Positions 1-8,349 of a stretch of DNA of 64,000 nt are shown here, in pieces. The notes beneath the pieces are model-generated. The model was not told the DNA's origin, searched no databases, and was given only the letters and a program-made list of their open reading frames with translations. The translations under genes and the position numbers were made by a program. Numbering within the stretch: position 1 is the first letter of the stretch; the number at the start of each line of letters is the position of its first letter. The stretch covers positions 1 to 64,000 of the forward strand of contig JANQDZ010000013.1 of the NCBI GenBank assembly GCA_028278645.1, given 5' to 3'. Source of the DNA: Longimicrobiales bacterium (GTDB lineage Bacteria; Gemmatimonadota; Gemmatimonadetes; Longimicrobiales; Gaopeijiaceae).

Positions 1-1131
<1,131 letters not shown>

Positions 1132-1294
1132 CGCTCTTCCTCGCGCTTTTCCTCGTACGTTGGAAAGAAGCCACCCGGACCTGCGCCGTGATATTCAGGG
1201 CGCCTGTCCGGGAAAGGTCAGTTCCTTGTTCTGCTCAATTCGCCAGTCTGCTCTTCAAATCTGCTTCTCAAACCTGCTTCTTCAGGAGCAGGAG

Positions 1295-1366
<72 letters not shown>

Positions 1367-1425
1367 AACCACGCTGGCCTTTCGGCTCCGGCATTCCCCT
1401 TCCGGATCCCAGTCCAGGTATCAAG

Positions 1426-1499
1426 AGCGGGAGACGGGACTCGAACCCGCGACCCTCAGCTTGGAAGGCTGATGCTCTAGCCAACTGAGCTACTCCCGC
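1426..1499 (-). tRNA. tRNA-Gly(TCC)
   Basis: The minus strand gives acceptor arms GCGGGAG and CTCCCGC, anticodon loop CTTCCAA and T-loop TTCGAGT. The anticodon is TCC (Gly). It is the middle tRNA of the Tyr-Gly-Thr-tuf cluster. Confidence 0.97.
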
Positions 1500-1550
1500 G
1501 CCCTAAGTGCCTCCGATCACCCGAGGACCTCGGGATCGGAACCGGCCACA

Positions 1551-1632
1551 TGGTGGGGGGAGGATTCGAACCTCCGAAGGCTTAGCCAGCAGATTTACAG
1601 TCTGCCCCGTTTGACCGCTTCGGTACCCCACC
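1551..1632 (-). tRNA. tRNA-Tyr(GTA)
   Basis: This is an 82-nt class II tRNA with a long variable arm (about GGCTAAGCCTTC). The acceptor arms are GGTGGGG and CCCCACC, and the anticodon loop CTGTAAA gives GTA (Tyr). It is the first tRNA of the cluster in the direction of transcription. Confidence 0.97.
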
Positions 1633-1643
1633 CGAAGTCCTCA

Positions 1644-1685
1644 CTACGAACTCCCCAAAGCCGCAGCTTCGGGGAGGATTCGTAG
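1644..1685 (-). other. Long hairpin in the leader of the tRNA-Tyr-Gly-Thr-tuf transcript
   Basis: CTACGAA (1644-1650) and TTCGTAG (1679-1685) are exact inverted repeats. They enclose a second stem (CTCCCC-AAAGC with GCTTC-GGGGAG, one wobble pair). The hairpin sits 11 bases upstream of tRNA-Tyr. It could be an RNA-processing site or a leader control element; no U-tract follows it. Confidence 0.5.
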
Positions 1686-1695
1686 CGAGCTTGGT

Positions 1696-1724
1696 AAGCT
1701 AACTGTAACTAGGGGGTGTTTCAA
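1696..1724 (-). promoter_or_regulatory. Possible promoter of the tRNA-tuf operon
   Basis: On the minus strand TTGAAA (1724-1719) is followed after 17 bases by TAGCTT (1701-1696). The -35 is good and the -10 is poor. Transcription would start just before the leader hairpin. Nothing else is seen between here and the response-regulator stop at 1930. Confidence 0.3.
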
Positions 1725-1929
1725 GGGCGGATTCTGGCAAAAAAACTCCCTCGGCCCGGGCTAAGCGGAGGCACCGTTTCTTGGCGAGTGACCAACTCGC
1801 AAAACACCGAATGCCCGGTACCGAGGGAGAAGTCTTTCCAATCCCACGTCCAAAGGTACCGAGGCTCCTGGGCGGGGTGGTTGGGGTTAAGAAAGAACGG
1901 TGTCAGGAGGATGTCAGGAAAGCGGGGTT

Positions 1930-2625
1930 TTACGGCTGGAATCGATATCCGGCCTTATGGACAGTAAGGATGTGCTTGGGGTGAGACGGTTCCTCTTCGA
2001 GCTTTCGCCTGAGCTCCGACACGTGGGTGTCCACGGTCCGGCTCACTACCGCGGCCCGGTGGCCCCACACCTCCTGTAATAATTCCAGCCGGCTGGCCAC
2101 AGCCCCACGCCGGCGGATCAGAGCCAGGAGCAGATCGAGTTCCTTCGGCGTCAGGCCTACCTCCTCCCCGTCCCGAAGGACGGTGCGGGAACGGAGGTCG
2201 ATGCTCACCACCCCGAACTCTTCCCTCTCAACCTCGGCCTCCCCCTCGGCGTCGAGAGAGCCCTGGACTCTGCGGAGGATGGCCTCCACGCGGGCCAGGA
2301 GCTCCATGACTCCAAAGGGTTTGGTGACGTAGTCGTCGGCACCGAGGCGAAAACCGAGAACCTTGTCGGATTCCTCCCCCCGGGCGGTGAGGATGAGGAC
2401 CGGAGTCAGGACCCCCGACTTCCTGAGTTGCTGAAGCACTCGATAGCCGTCCAGATCCGGGAGCATGAGATCGAGGATGATGAGGTCAGGGCCCCATTCA
2501 TCGGTCTCTTTCAGCCCCGTCTCTCCGTTTTCGGCCACGCGTACATCGTAGCCTTCGATCTCCAGGTTGTTCTGGAGGCCGTAAGCCAGGTCTGTGTTGT
2601 CCTCTACCACCAACACGCGGGGCAT
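1930..2625 (-). CDS. OmpR/PhoB-family response regulator
   Basis: This is a two-component response regulator of 231 residues. The N-terminal receiver domain has the acidic pair E8/D9, the phosphoacceptor D52 in LDLMLPDLDG, the Thr of ILTARGEE and the Lys of YVTKPFG. The C-terminal half is a winged-helix DNA-binding domain (LTPKELDLLLALIRRRG, then RTVDTHVSELRRKLE). The length is normal. It lies 15 bases downstream of the histidine kinase on the same strand, so the two form an operon and a cognate pair. The signal and regulon cannot be read from sequence. Confidence 0.93.
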   Translation of the reverse strand: MPRVLVVEDNTDLAYGLQNNLEIEGYDVRVAENGETGLKETDEWGPDLIILDLMLPDLDGYRVLQQLRKSGVLTPVLILTARGEESDKVLGFRLGADDYVTKPFGVMELLARVEAILRRVQGSLDAEGEAEVEREEFGVVSIDLRSRTVLRDGEEVGLTPKELDLLLALIRRRGAVASRLELLQEVWGHRAAVVSRTVDTHVSELRRKLEEEPSHPKHILTVHKAGYRFQP

Positions 2626-2640
2626 TAGTCGGACCTCACG

Positions 2641-4293
2641 TTAGTCGCTGGAACCTTCGTCCCTGGGGAAGGCGACCACGAACCGTGCCCCCCCGCTGAC
2701 CGAGTCCTCCACACGGACCGATGCTCCCTGCCGCCGGGCCAACTCTTTGACCACAGCCAACCCGATACCCGACCCGGCCACTCCAGAGTCCCGATCCCGC
2801 TCGAGCCGGGAATACGGCGCAAAAATATCGGCCCGCTGGTCAGCCGGAATCCCCCTTCCTTCGTCCTCCACCAAAAGCTGCACCGTTCCTGCGGCACCCT
2901 TCCTGAGCCTTACGTCCACGATCTGGTCGGCGGGACCGTACTTCACGGCGTTCTCGAGCAGGTTCAGCAGGACCTGCCTGAAGGCCCCCGGGTCCACCCG
3001 GGCTTCCAGCGTCTCATCGAGGGAGGCTTCCACCCGGCATCCTTGGGCCTCAGCGAGGGGGCCAAAGCTCTCGAGGACCTCCGAGACCAGGGGAGCCAGC
3101 GTGGCCCTCTGGAGGCTCAGCGCAACCTCGCCCCGCTGGGCCCGGGAAAAATGGAGGACGTTGTCCACCTGGTGAGTAAGGCTCTGAGCCTCTTTTACGA
3201 TGATCTCCAGGGACCGCCGCTCCTCCTCCTCGCTCCGCACCCTCCCGAGTAAAAGGGTCTCTCCGAACATCCGGATCTGGGCCAAAGGGGTCCGGAGCTG
3301 ATGGGAGACGCTGGACACGAAGTCCGTCCTCAGCAGAGAAAGCTCCTGCTCCCGCCGAAGCTGGAAGAAAGCCACCAGCACCATGGCCGACGTGAGGGCC
3401 AGAAGACCGAGGATAGTCGGTAGCCGAGATTTTGGAAGGCCACCAATCACCAGGAGCTCGATGGCGTCGGGGTTGATCTGAACGGCACCTTCAAGGCCGC
3501 CCAAAGCGAGTCCCACCGGGCCCTTCTCCTGGATCTCGGGCGGGTACTTGGGATAGGAGGAGTAGACCTGCTTTCCCGAAGGTATGGAAACCGTGAAGGA
3601 AAGGAGCCTGGACTGATCAGCGCCGTCAGTGAGAGCCGGCGGAAGGAGGGGCGTATCCTTCGCTACCCGTTCCACCACCGCTTTCACCGGAGAAAGATCG
3701 GTCTGGAACCCGAAGGCGAGATAAGTGCCGCTGGCGGGATCGAACTTGAGTTCGTAAACCAGGACTCGCTCTTTCCCTGGCGGCCCATGGATCCTGATCC
3801 CAGCCGGGGGCCCCCTTTTTTCCGCTGGGCCTGCGGTGGCCAACTCCTTGAGGAAAACCACAAACCACTGATTTGCTTCGCCAACAGGTGGATCGTCACC
3901 GCGGAACTCCGGCTTTCCTTTCAGGAAGTCCATTCTGAAGATGAAATCGAACTTGGCGGCCCTGAACGTCCACCCGAAATCTTCGAGGAGTTTCTCGAAG
4001 GTCCGGAAGGGAGGGAGCGGGGCGTGTGGATGATTGGTGGCGGCTTTGTAGGAAGCGTCCAGCCCCTTTCTCAGAAGCTCAATGTGGAGTTCCCGGCCGA
4101 TGGCAGAGGTGAGCTCCCATGCAGCCGAAAGTGCATGGCCGGCGAGCGTCTTCTTGGCTATGCGCTCGTGGGACCGGGTGGCGTCCCAGGCCTGGTAGGC
4201 CATAACCCCGGCCAGGCCGAGGGTCAGAAACAAAAGGGACACCACGATGGCCGAGCGAGACGGAACTCTACGACGACGGCGAATTGGCACCAT
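2641..4293 (-). CDS. Membrane sensor histidine kinase
   Basis: This 550-residue sensor kinase has an Arg-rich N-terminus, a first membrane helix at about residues 14-35 and a periplasmic sensor region of about 260 residues without a recognised domain. A second helix lies near 293-312. The HisKA box follows, with the phosphoacceptor in SVSHQLRTPL (His near residue 331). The HATPase domain has an N box (LLENAVKYG), a G1 box (DEGRGIP) and a G2 box (GSGIGLAVV). It phosphorylates the response regulator encoded immediately downstream. No clear ribosome-binding site precedes the ATG, so the start is less certain than the gene. Confidence 0.92.
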   Translation of the reverse strand: MVPIRRRRRVPSRSAIVVSLLFLTLGLAGVMAYQAWDATRSHERIAKKTLAGHALSAAWELTSAIGRELHIELLRKGLDASYKAATNHPHAPLPPFRTFEKLLEDFGWTFRAAKFDFIFRMDFLKGKPEFRGDDPPVGEANQWFVVFLKELATAGPAEKRGPPAGIRIHGPPGKERVLVYELKFDPASGTYLAFGFQTDLSPVKAVVERVAKDTPLLPPALTDGADQSRLLSFTVSIPSGKQVYSSYPKYPPEIQEKGPVGLALGGLEGAVQINPDAIELLVIGGLPKSRLPTILGLLALTSAMVLVAFFQLRREQELSLLRTDFVSSVSHQLRTPLAQIRMFGETLLLGRVRSEEEERRSLEIIVKEAQSLTHQVDNVLHFSRAQRGEVALSLQRATLAPLVSEVLESFGPLAEAQGCRVEASLDETLEARVDPGAFRQVLLNLLENAVKYGPADQIVDVRLRKGAAGTVQLLVEDEGRGIPADQRADIFAPYSRLERDRDSGVAGSGIGLAVVKELARRQGASVRVEDSVSGGARFVVAFPRDEGSSD

Positions 4294-4394
4294 GGTCAGA
4301 AGCTAATACGCCCCTCGATCCAGGGGGATGAGGATTCGTCAGGGATTTGTCAGGTTTGGCGGGGCCTCCTGGCTCTTGGCTGGCCTTCGGCCTC

Positions 4395-5045
4395 CTACCC
4401 TCCCAAGGAAATACCGTATCCGATCCGGAAGGAGAACGCCCGGTGGTTTACCTCACGGCTGGTTCCGTCGGCACCAGGATCGATGTTGGTCAGCCCGTAG
4501 TTGTAGCGGCCACCGAAAATAATTGATCCAGGCCCTGCCCTGACCGAGAGCCCACCGCCGAGGACCACGCCAAAGTCTCTGGACTTGATTTCGACGTTCG
4601 ATTCATCGCAGTCGGTGCTGATGCCCGCGCCGTGCCCTTCCCCTTCGACCTTGCATGTGGTCCTCAACCCAAGAGCTGGGCCCACCAGGAAATACGGGAC
4701 AACACCACCCTCCTTTGGGATGTTAAAGCGCAGGAGAACGGGGATTTCGACGAAATCCCAGGCATAGGTGGATTCAAACCCGTCACCGGAGAGCCCGGTC
4801 CCCTTTTGGACGTAAAAAACTTCCGGTTGGATGGAAATGAAGTCCGTGACTGGCACCTCCAAGAACACCCCCAAACTGATCCCCTCCCGATAGCCGTGTT
4901 CATCGCCACCCAATTCTGAACCGGTCACAGAAATCTTGGCCAGGCTGAGCCCACTCTCAAATCCAAGTGTTTGTTGGGCTGGAAGACCGGAGGGGGAAAA
5001 GAGGAGAACCACATATCCGACCACAATAACCGAGAGCTTCCTCAA
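4395..5045 (-). CDS. Outer-membrane beta-barrel protein (PorT-like)
   Basis: The product (216 residues) is a secreted protein whose body alternates polar and hydrophobic residues and ends in paired strands, as in small outer-membrane barrels of the PorT/OmpW kind. I place the start at the TTG at 5045, because AGGAGG lies five bases upstream and the peptide then begins with a clean signal sequence (MRKLSVIVVGYVVLLF, cleavage near LPA-QQ). An upstream in-frame ATG would give a 28-residue extension with no signal character. It is transcribed away from the plug lipoprotein at 5345. The function is unknown. Confidence 0.75.
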   Translation of the reverse strand: MRKLSVIVVGYVVLLFSPSGLPAQQTLGFESGLSLAKISVTGSELGGDEHGYREGISLGVFLEVPVTDFISIQPEVFYVQKGTGLSGDGFESTYAWDFVEIPVLLRFNIPKEGGVVPYFLVGPALGLRTTCKVEGEGHGAGISTDCDESNVEIKSRDFGVVLGGGLSVRAGPGSIIFGGRYNYGLTNIDPGADGTSREVNHRAFSFRIGYGISLGG

Positions 5046-5344
5046 GAGGACCTCCTGGGTATAGGTAGGGCAGGATTTCTTGAAGGTGGTACAGGCTAGC
5101 CCCCGAATGGATCCCCCACACCCCGCCACCGGCCGTCCACGACGCTGCGGCCAACTGGTGTCCGTTTTTGGTGAATAAGCTGTCGCATTTGGAGGACAAT
5201 ACTCGGCGAGGTGGCGCTTTAGTCATGGCTCCGGCCCGGGCATACGGCTTGCATCTGGAAACCTTGTCTATCACGCCGGCGCAGGCTCACGCCATCGCAG
5301 GAAGATCGGCGAGTGTTCGGGGTCGGCCCAACGGAGGTGTTTCG
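5046..5344. other. Intergenic region between two divergent envelope genes
   Basis: These 299 bases separate the divergent outer-membrane barrel and plug-lipoprotein genes and must hold both promoters. I see the two ribosome-binding sites at its edges (AGGAGG for the barrel gene, GGAGGT for the lipoprotein) but no convincing -35/-10 pair. Confidence 0.5.
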
Positions 5345-5824
5345 ATGCAGATGCTCTCTGGATTCGTCCCTACCGGCTTCCGATCCTGGCTCTCCAGCGC
5401 GCTCGCCCTGCTGATACTGACGGGTTGTGCGACCACCCGACTGGCCGAGGAGGGGGAGCCATCGAGGAGTGAGACTCTGGATGTCGGTTACGGGACCATC
5501 CAACGAGATCATCGGGATGGCTCGGTCTCTACCGTGTATGCCGACGAAGTCCGAGTCATGCATCCCAGGACGATGATCGATCTACTGGCACGGCTACCGG
5601 GCGTACGGGTTAAGGAGAAAAATGGGTATCTCAATGTACTCGTTCGGGGATCCGGGCCGCTTTATGTAGTCGATGGTATGATCTTCAGAGGGAGCATTAA
5701 TAGCATTAACCCCAGTACCGTGGAATCCGTATCAGTCTTGAAGAACGCGGGGGAAACAGCCATCTACGGGAGTCAGGTCGGCCACGGCGGCGTCATCCTC
5801 ATCAAGACGAAGGGGGGAGGCTGA
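5345..5824 (+). CDS. Lipoprotein with a stand-alone TonB-receptor plug domain
   Basis: This 159-residue protein has a signal peptide ending in a lipobox (LILTGC, Cys28). About 110 residues follow that match the plug of TonB-dependent receptors: RTMIDLLARLPGVRV, a VLVRGSGPLYVVDG segment and the closing GVILIKTKGG. No barrel follows; the gene stops right after the plug. The ATG at 5345 has GGAGGT upstream and gives the correct signal peptide; the frame stays open further upstream without signal character. Such isolated plugs occur as SusC-like adaptors or decoys, but no partner receptor is in this window. Confidence 0.8.
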   Translation: MQMLSGFVPTGFRSWLSSALALLILTGCATTRLAEEGEPSRSETLDVGYGTIQRDHRDGSVSTVYADEVRVMHPRTMIDLLARLPGVRVKEKNGYLNVLVRGSGPLYVVDGMIFRGSINSINPSTVESVSVLKNAGETAIYGSQVGHGGVILIKTKGGG

Positions 5825-5883
5825 GGTCGGGGGGAGGAGAGTTCAGAGAGGTCTCACTCCCACTCCCGGACACCGAGAGCATC

Positions 5884-5930
5884 AAAACCAACCCCCACAA
5901 CCGGAAAAGGTTGTGGGGGTTGGTTTTTTT
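5884..5930. terminator. Strong bidirectional intrinsic terminator
   Basis: A 19-bp perfect stem (AAAACCAACCCCCACAACC and its complement) with a GGAAAA loop is followed by seven T on the plus strand and preceded by A on the other. It ends the plug-lipoprotein gene. On the minus strand it lies directly behind the tRNA-Thr fragment at 5932, so it was probably the original terminator of tRNA-Thr(TGT) before the island inserted. Confidence 0.9.
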
Positions 5931-5931
5931 C

Positions 5932-5976
5932 AGAGCTGACGATCGGACTCGAACCGATAACCTGCTGCTTACAAGG
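5932..5976 (-). repeat. attL: 45-bp duplicate of the tRNA-Thr(TGT) 3' half
   Basis: These 45 bases are identical to 21675-21719, which form the 3' half (anticodon loop to acceptor 3' end) of the intact tRNA-Thr(TGT). The match stops at 5976 and the rest of the tRNA is absent. This is the displaced 3' end left when an element integrates by site-specific recombination into a tRNA gene, and it marks the left end of the island. Confidence 0.93.
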
Positions 5977-6081
5977 ACTGTCCTAGAAGGGTCGAATTCG
6001 GGGGAATGCCCCCATTTACTGCACTTTTTCTACGGCTACCACCGGAATCCTGTTTCAAAAACCCGACTTTCACCGGATTCT

Positions 6082-6101
6082 GGGATACAAATGGGATACG
6101 G
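6082..6101 (+). repeat. Candidate integrase arm site, left
   Basis: GGGATACAAATGGGATACGG lies 106 bases inside the left att repeat. A near copy lies at 21599-21619, just inside the right att repeat, in the same orientation. A partial inverted copy is at 9514-9530. Paired short direct repeats flanking the cores are what arm-type integrase sites look like; binding is inference. Confidence 0.45.
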
Positions 6102-6140
6102 TTTTCCGACCGTGAGCGATGGGACTCAAAGGGTTCGTTT

Positions 6141-6160
6141 TGCACAACTACTGGCACAAG
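6141..6160 (+). repeat. TGGCACAA repeat pair, copy 1
   Basis: TGCACAACTACTGGCACAAG contains two [TG]GCACAA units 12 bases apart. A similar pair occurs at 7950-7970. The two copies bracket the J-domain and HPr-like genes. Confidence 0.35.
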
Positions 6161-6196
6161 GGATTTGAGTCACCGCCCACCAGGGGATCTGATTGG

Positions 6197-6556
6197 CTAA
6201 CCGTAATAGGTCAGGAAGTGGTAGGCGAGAAATAGGCCAAAAGCAACACAGGCCACTGTGAGGGTCCGTTCTAATGGCCCGAGGGTCGTTCGAATCAGCC
6301 TCCCATTCCAACCAACCGCCGGACGAGCTTCACTCAATACCTGCTTTACCTCCTGCCGCGTCGCATCCCCGACAAGGGTTTGATACGCATGGTTAATGAG
6401 TTGAGTCTGGCGGATCGCATCCGGGTAGGAAGCAGAGTCGGAGGGAAAGCGGTCGGGATGCCAGAGCTTCAGCATCCTAAGGTAGGCCGACCGTAACTCT
6501 GAAGAGGACGCTGTTGCATCCACTGCTAGGACTCGTCGGGCCTCGGGTTCGTTCAC
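6197..6556 (-). CDS. Short J-domain protein with C-terminal membrane anchor
   Basis: This 119-residue protein begins with a DnaJ-type J-domain: the helix II/III loop has the essential HPD (residues 33-35, in LKLWHPDRFPSD), followed by IRQTQLINHAYQTL. Residues 96-119 form one hydrophobic helix ending in HFLTYYG. J-domains recruit and stimulate Hsp70 (DnaK); the anchor would place this at the membrane. There is no Gly/Phe or zinc-finger region, so it is a specialised co-chaperone. It is the first gene inside the left end of the island and is transcribed outward, toward attL. Confidence 0.75.
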   Translation of the reverse strand: MNEPEARRVLAVDATASSSELRSAYLRMLKLWHPDRFPSDSASYPDAIRQTQLINHAYQTLVGDATRQEVKQVLSEARPAVGWNGRLIRTTLGPLERTLTVACVAFGLFLAYHFLTYYG

Positions 6557-7004
6557 GGAGTTGCTCTGGGTCCGGAAAGGTTTCTAGGCGGGAGCCATTC
6601 GCGCCCCAATGATACGCGAAGGCCGCGCTGACCGCACCCGTGCCTTTTGGCGATGAGTCTGCCCCCTTCCCTACGCCATCGGGGGGAAACCGCCGGCAAC
6701 CGCCAAAAACCGTGGGTAATAACACGGGTTTGGGCACGTTCGGGACCCTCCCCTAGCGGCCTATTCTCAACCGGGTTAATCTTTTTAATTCCCCACGAAA
6801 ACCAGAGCGTCCGGGCGGAGCGCAAAGGCTCCTCCCGCCTACCTTTGAAGGGGGCCGAAAATGCCAGGCAACGTGATCAGGTGGCCGGGTAGGTCGGCGA
6901 AGAGCTCCGTCCACTGGTTGGAAAGGCCCCCCTCTATCCGCAGCCTCCTCATCCCGGCGTTCACGGTGTTCTTGCCGACCGCATGTGCCGGTCCTGTCGC
7001 TGAA
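6557..7004. other. Non-coding or decayed stretch of the island
   Basis: These 448 bases hold no gene I can support. There is a 5-bp hairpin CCGTG...CACGG at 6710-6727 and an AT-richer patch near 6775-6800. An in-frame extension of the next gene back to 6861 reads like random sequence and lacks a ribosome-binding site. Confidence 0.4.
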
Positions 7005-7862
7005 ATGAGTGACCGACAGGTTGCTTTGCTTGTCCTTCTTTTTCTCTTCGGAGTGGCTGTAGCGCTGATGATGGCATACCAGCTGTGCAAGGTGGTGTAC
7101 TACTTCGCTTGGCGCGTGGTTGCTCCCGAAAGCTGGTACCTCAAGAACTTCAAGAAAGACCTCCTCGCCGAACGGCCAGGTGACATAAAACCTCTAAAGA
7201 GGTTTTATGCCCGGTACGGACAGACCAAGGCTTCAGACCTCTTGTTGTTTTACGTCTCTGGGGAGATAGGGAAGATGAACGCTTCAGCGCATACGTTCGT
7301 TGATGCGGACGAGGTGAATCTGGTTGCGGCTCTGATCAGGAATGCCGCAAAGGCCATAAAGGAGTACGGAGACGAGAAGAGCATCCGGCTTGCTGAAAAG
7401 GCATTCCGCATGGTGATGGGAATGATCCCGTCTGAAGCAAAAAGGGCGACAATGCTAATGGATATAGCCAAAGAGGAGATCGTATCATCCCATTCGACCA
7501 TCAATCCTCTCCAAAAGCCGATCCGAGATGCATTAGGAATTCTGACAGGAGTTGAGCTTCCTGAGATAGGAGGCCGAAAAGTAGAACGGACGGCAAGAAT
7601 TGTCATAGAGGGTGGAGTCACGAGAGATGTTGCCCAGGAGATTCCTGGGAAGGTAGGCGGTTTTGGTGCTGAGGTGTTTGTCACGAGGGAAGGTCTTGAA
7701 CCGATTGACGCGAAGACCTTTAGAATGTACGGCCTACGAGTTGAGAGGGGCGATGTAGTAAGGATATCAGCAGAAGGTGATGATGCCGAAGCTGCGGTAG
7801 ATGCCCTTTTGGGCTTCCGTTTTGAGGGTAAGGAGGTGTTTTCCCGGGTTCCCGATCCCTAG
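7005..7862 (+). CDS. Membrane-anchored protein with degenerate HPr-like C-terminal domain
   Basis: The product (285 residues from the ATG at 7005) opens with a membrane helix (VALLVLLFLFGVAVALMMAY, residues 5-24). A helical middle region of about 170 residues follows without a known domain. Residues 196-273 read like HPr, the phosphocarrier of the PTS: strand TARIVI, a GVTRD segment where HPr has GLHxRP, then EVFVTREG, DAKTFRMYGLRVERGDVV, RISAEGDDAEAAVDAL. The core and final helix match HPr closely, but the active-site His is Thr and the motif is one residue short, so phosphotransfer by the PTS is unlikely. The start is uncertain: no ribosome-binding site is visible and the frame is open back to 6861. 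The function is unknown; a regulatory or protein-binding role is inference. Confidence 0.7.
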   Translation: MSDRQVALLVLLFLFGVAVALMMAYQLCKVVYYFAWRVVAPESWYLKNFKKDLLAERPGDIKPLKRFYARYGQTKASDLLLFYVSGEIGKMNASAHTFVDADEVNLVAALIRNAAKAIKEYGDEKSIRLAEKAFRMVMGMIPSEAKRATMLMDIAKEEIVSSHSTINPLQKPIRDALGILTGVELPEIGGRKVERTARIVIEGGVTRDVAQEIPGKVGGFGAEVFVTREGLEPIDAKTFRMYGLRVERGDVVRISAEGDDAEAAVDALLGFRFEGKEVFSRVPDP

Positions 7863-7949
7863 TGATCGACGTGTCCCTCCTTCTTGGCCAGCTCCCGAGT
7901 CCTGCTGGTGTGCCTTCCCGTGGTCCCAACCGCCAGCAACCGCGGCTCA

Positions 7950-7970
7950 TGGCACAATTCCTGGCACAAC
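7950..7970 (+). repeat. TGGCACAA repeat pair, copy 2
   Basis: TGGCACAATTCCTGGCACAA (extended by one C) has two TGGCACAA units 12 bases apart, the same layout as 6141-6160. It lies 90 bases after the HPr-like gene stop. Confidence 0.35.
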
Positions 7971-7972
7971 CC

Positions 7973-8233
7973 CTACTTGGAAAACAGGACCCCCAGCAAC
8001 AGCCCTATTCTTCCCTTCGGCCCTAGGTCCGCCAGCAGGGGGTTGAAGGAGAGCCAGGGGACACCCACCATATTAGCAAATGCTGGGTGCGAAATCCCAT
8101 CGAAGCAATCCTGCAAGAGGTTTGTCGAGATACCGAGTCGTCCTGCAGTAGCGTTGTTGCCTTGTCCCACCAAGATTTCGTTGAACTGGTCTAGCCCGAG
8201 ACCAGCTTTCCGCGCGGCAGCGAGATATTCCAT
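7973..8233 (-). CDS. Small uncharacterised protein
   Basis: An 86-residue frame starts at the ATG at 8233, with AGGAGGG six bases upstream on the minus strand. This decides the start over a longer in-frame option at 8272. The protein has a short helical N-terminus (MEYLAAARKAGLGLDQFN), a Gly/Asn-rich middle and a hydrophobic end (RIGLLLGVLF). I do not recognise the family. It is convergent with the HPr-like gene and divergent from the 385-residue membrane protein at 8350. Confidence 0.5.
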   Translation of the reverse strand: MEYLAAARKAGLGLDQFNEILVGQGNNATAGRLGISTNLLQDCFDGISHPAFANMVGVPWLSFNPLLADLGPKGRIGLLLGVLFSK

Positions 8234-8349
8234 CCTACCCTCCTGTTCCCTTTCTCCATTGCCGGGATCCAATCAATCAGGTAACCTGCCTTTCCCCCCC
8301 ACAACATAGTCGCGATCCGAGACGCGTCCACCTCATAAGTGAGGTCGTT

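Noticed and set aside
5932-5976. Second tRNA-Thr gene
   Set aside because: Only the 3' half is present; it is the displaced att copy, not a functional tRNA.
6839-7090. Minus-strand frame resembling the end of a P4-type integrase (KNTVNAGMRRLRI)
   Set aside because: Only about a dozen residues look right, and the expected HGFR catalytic motif does not follow.
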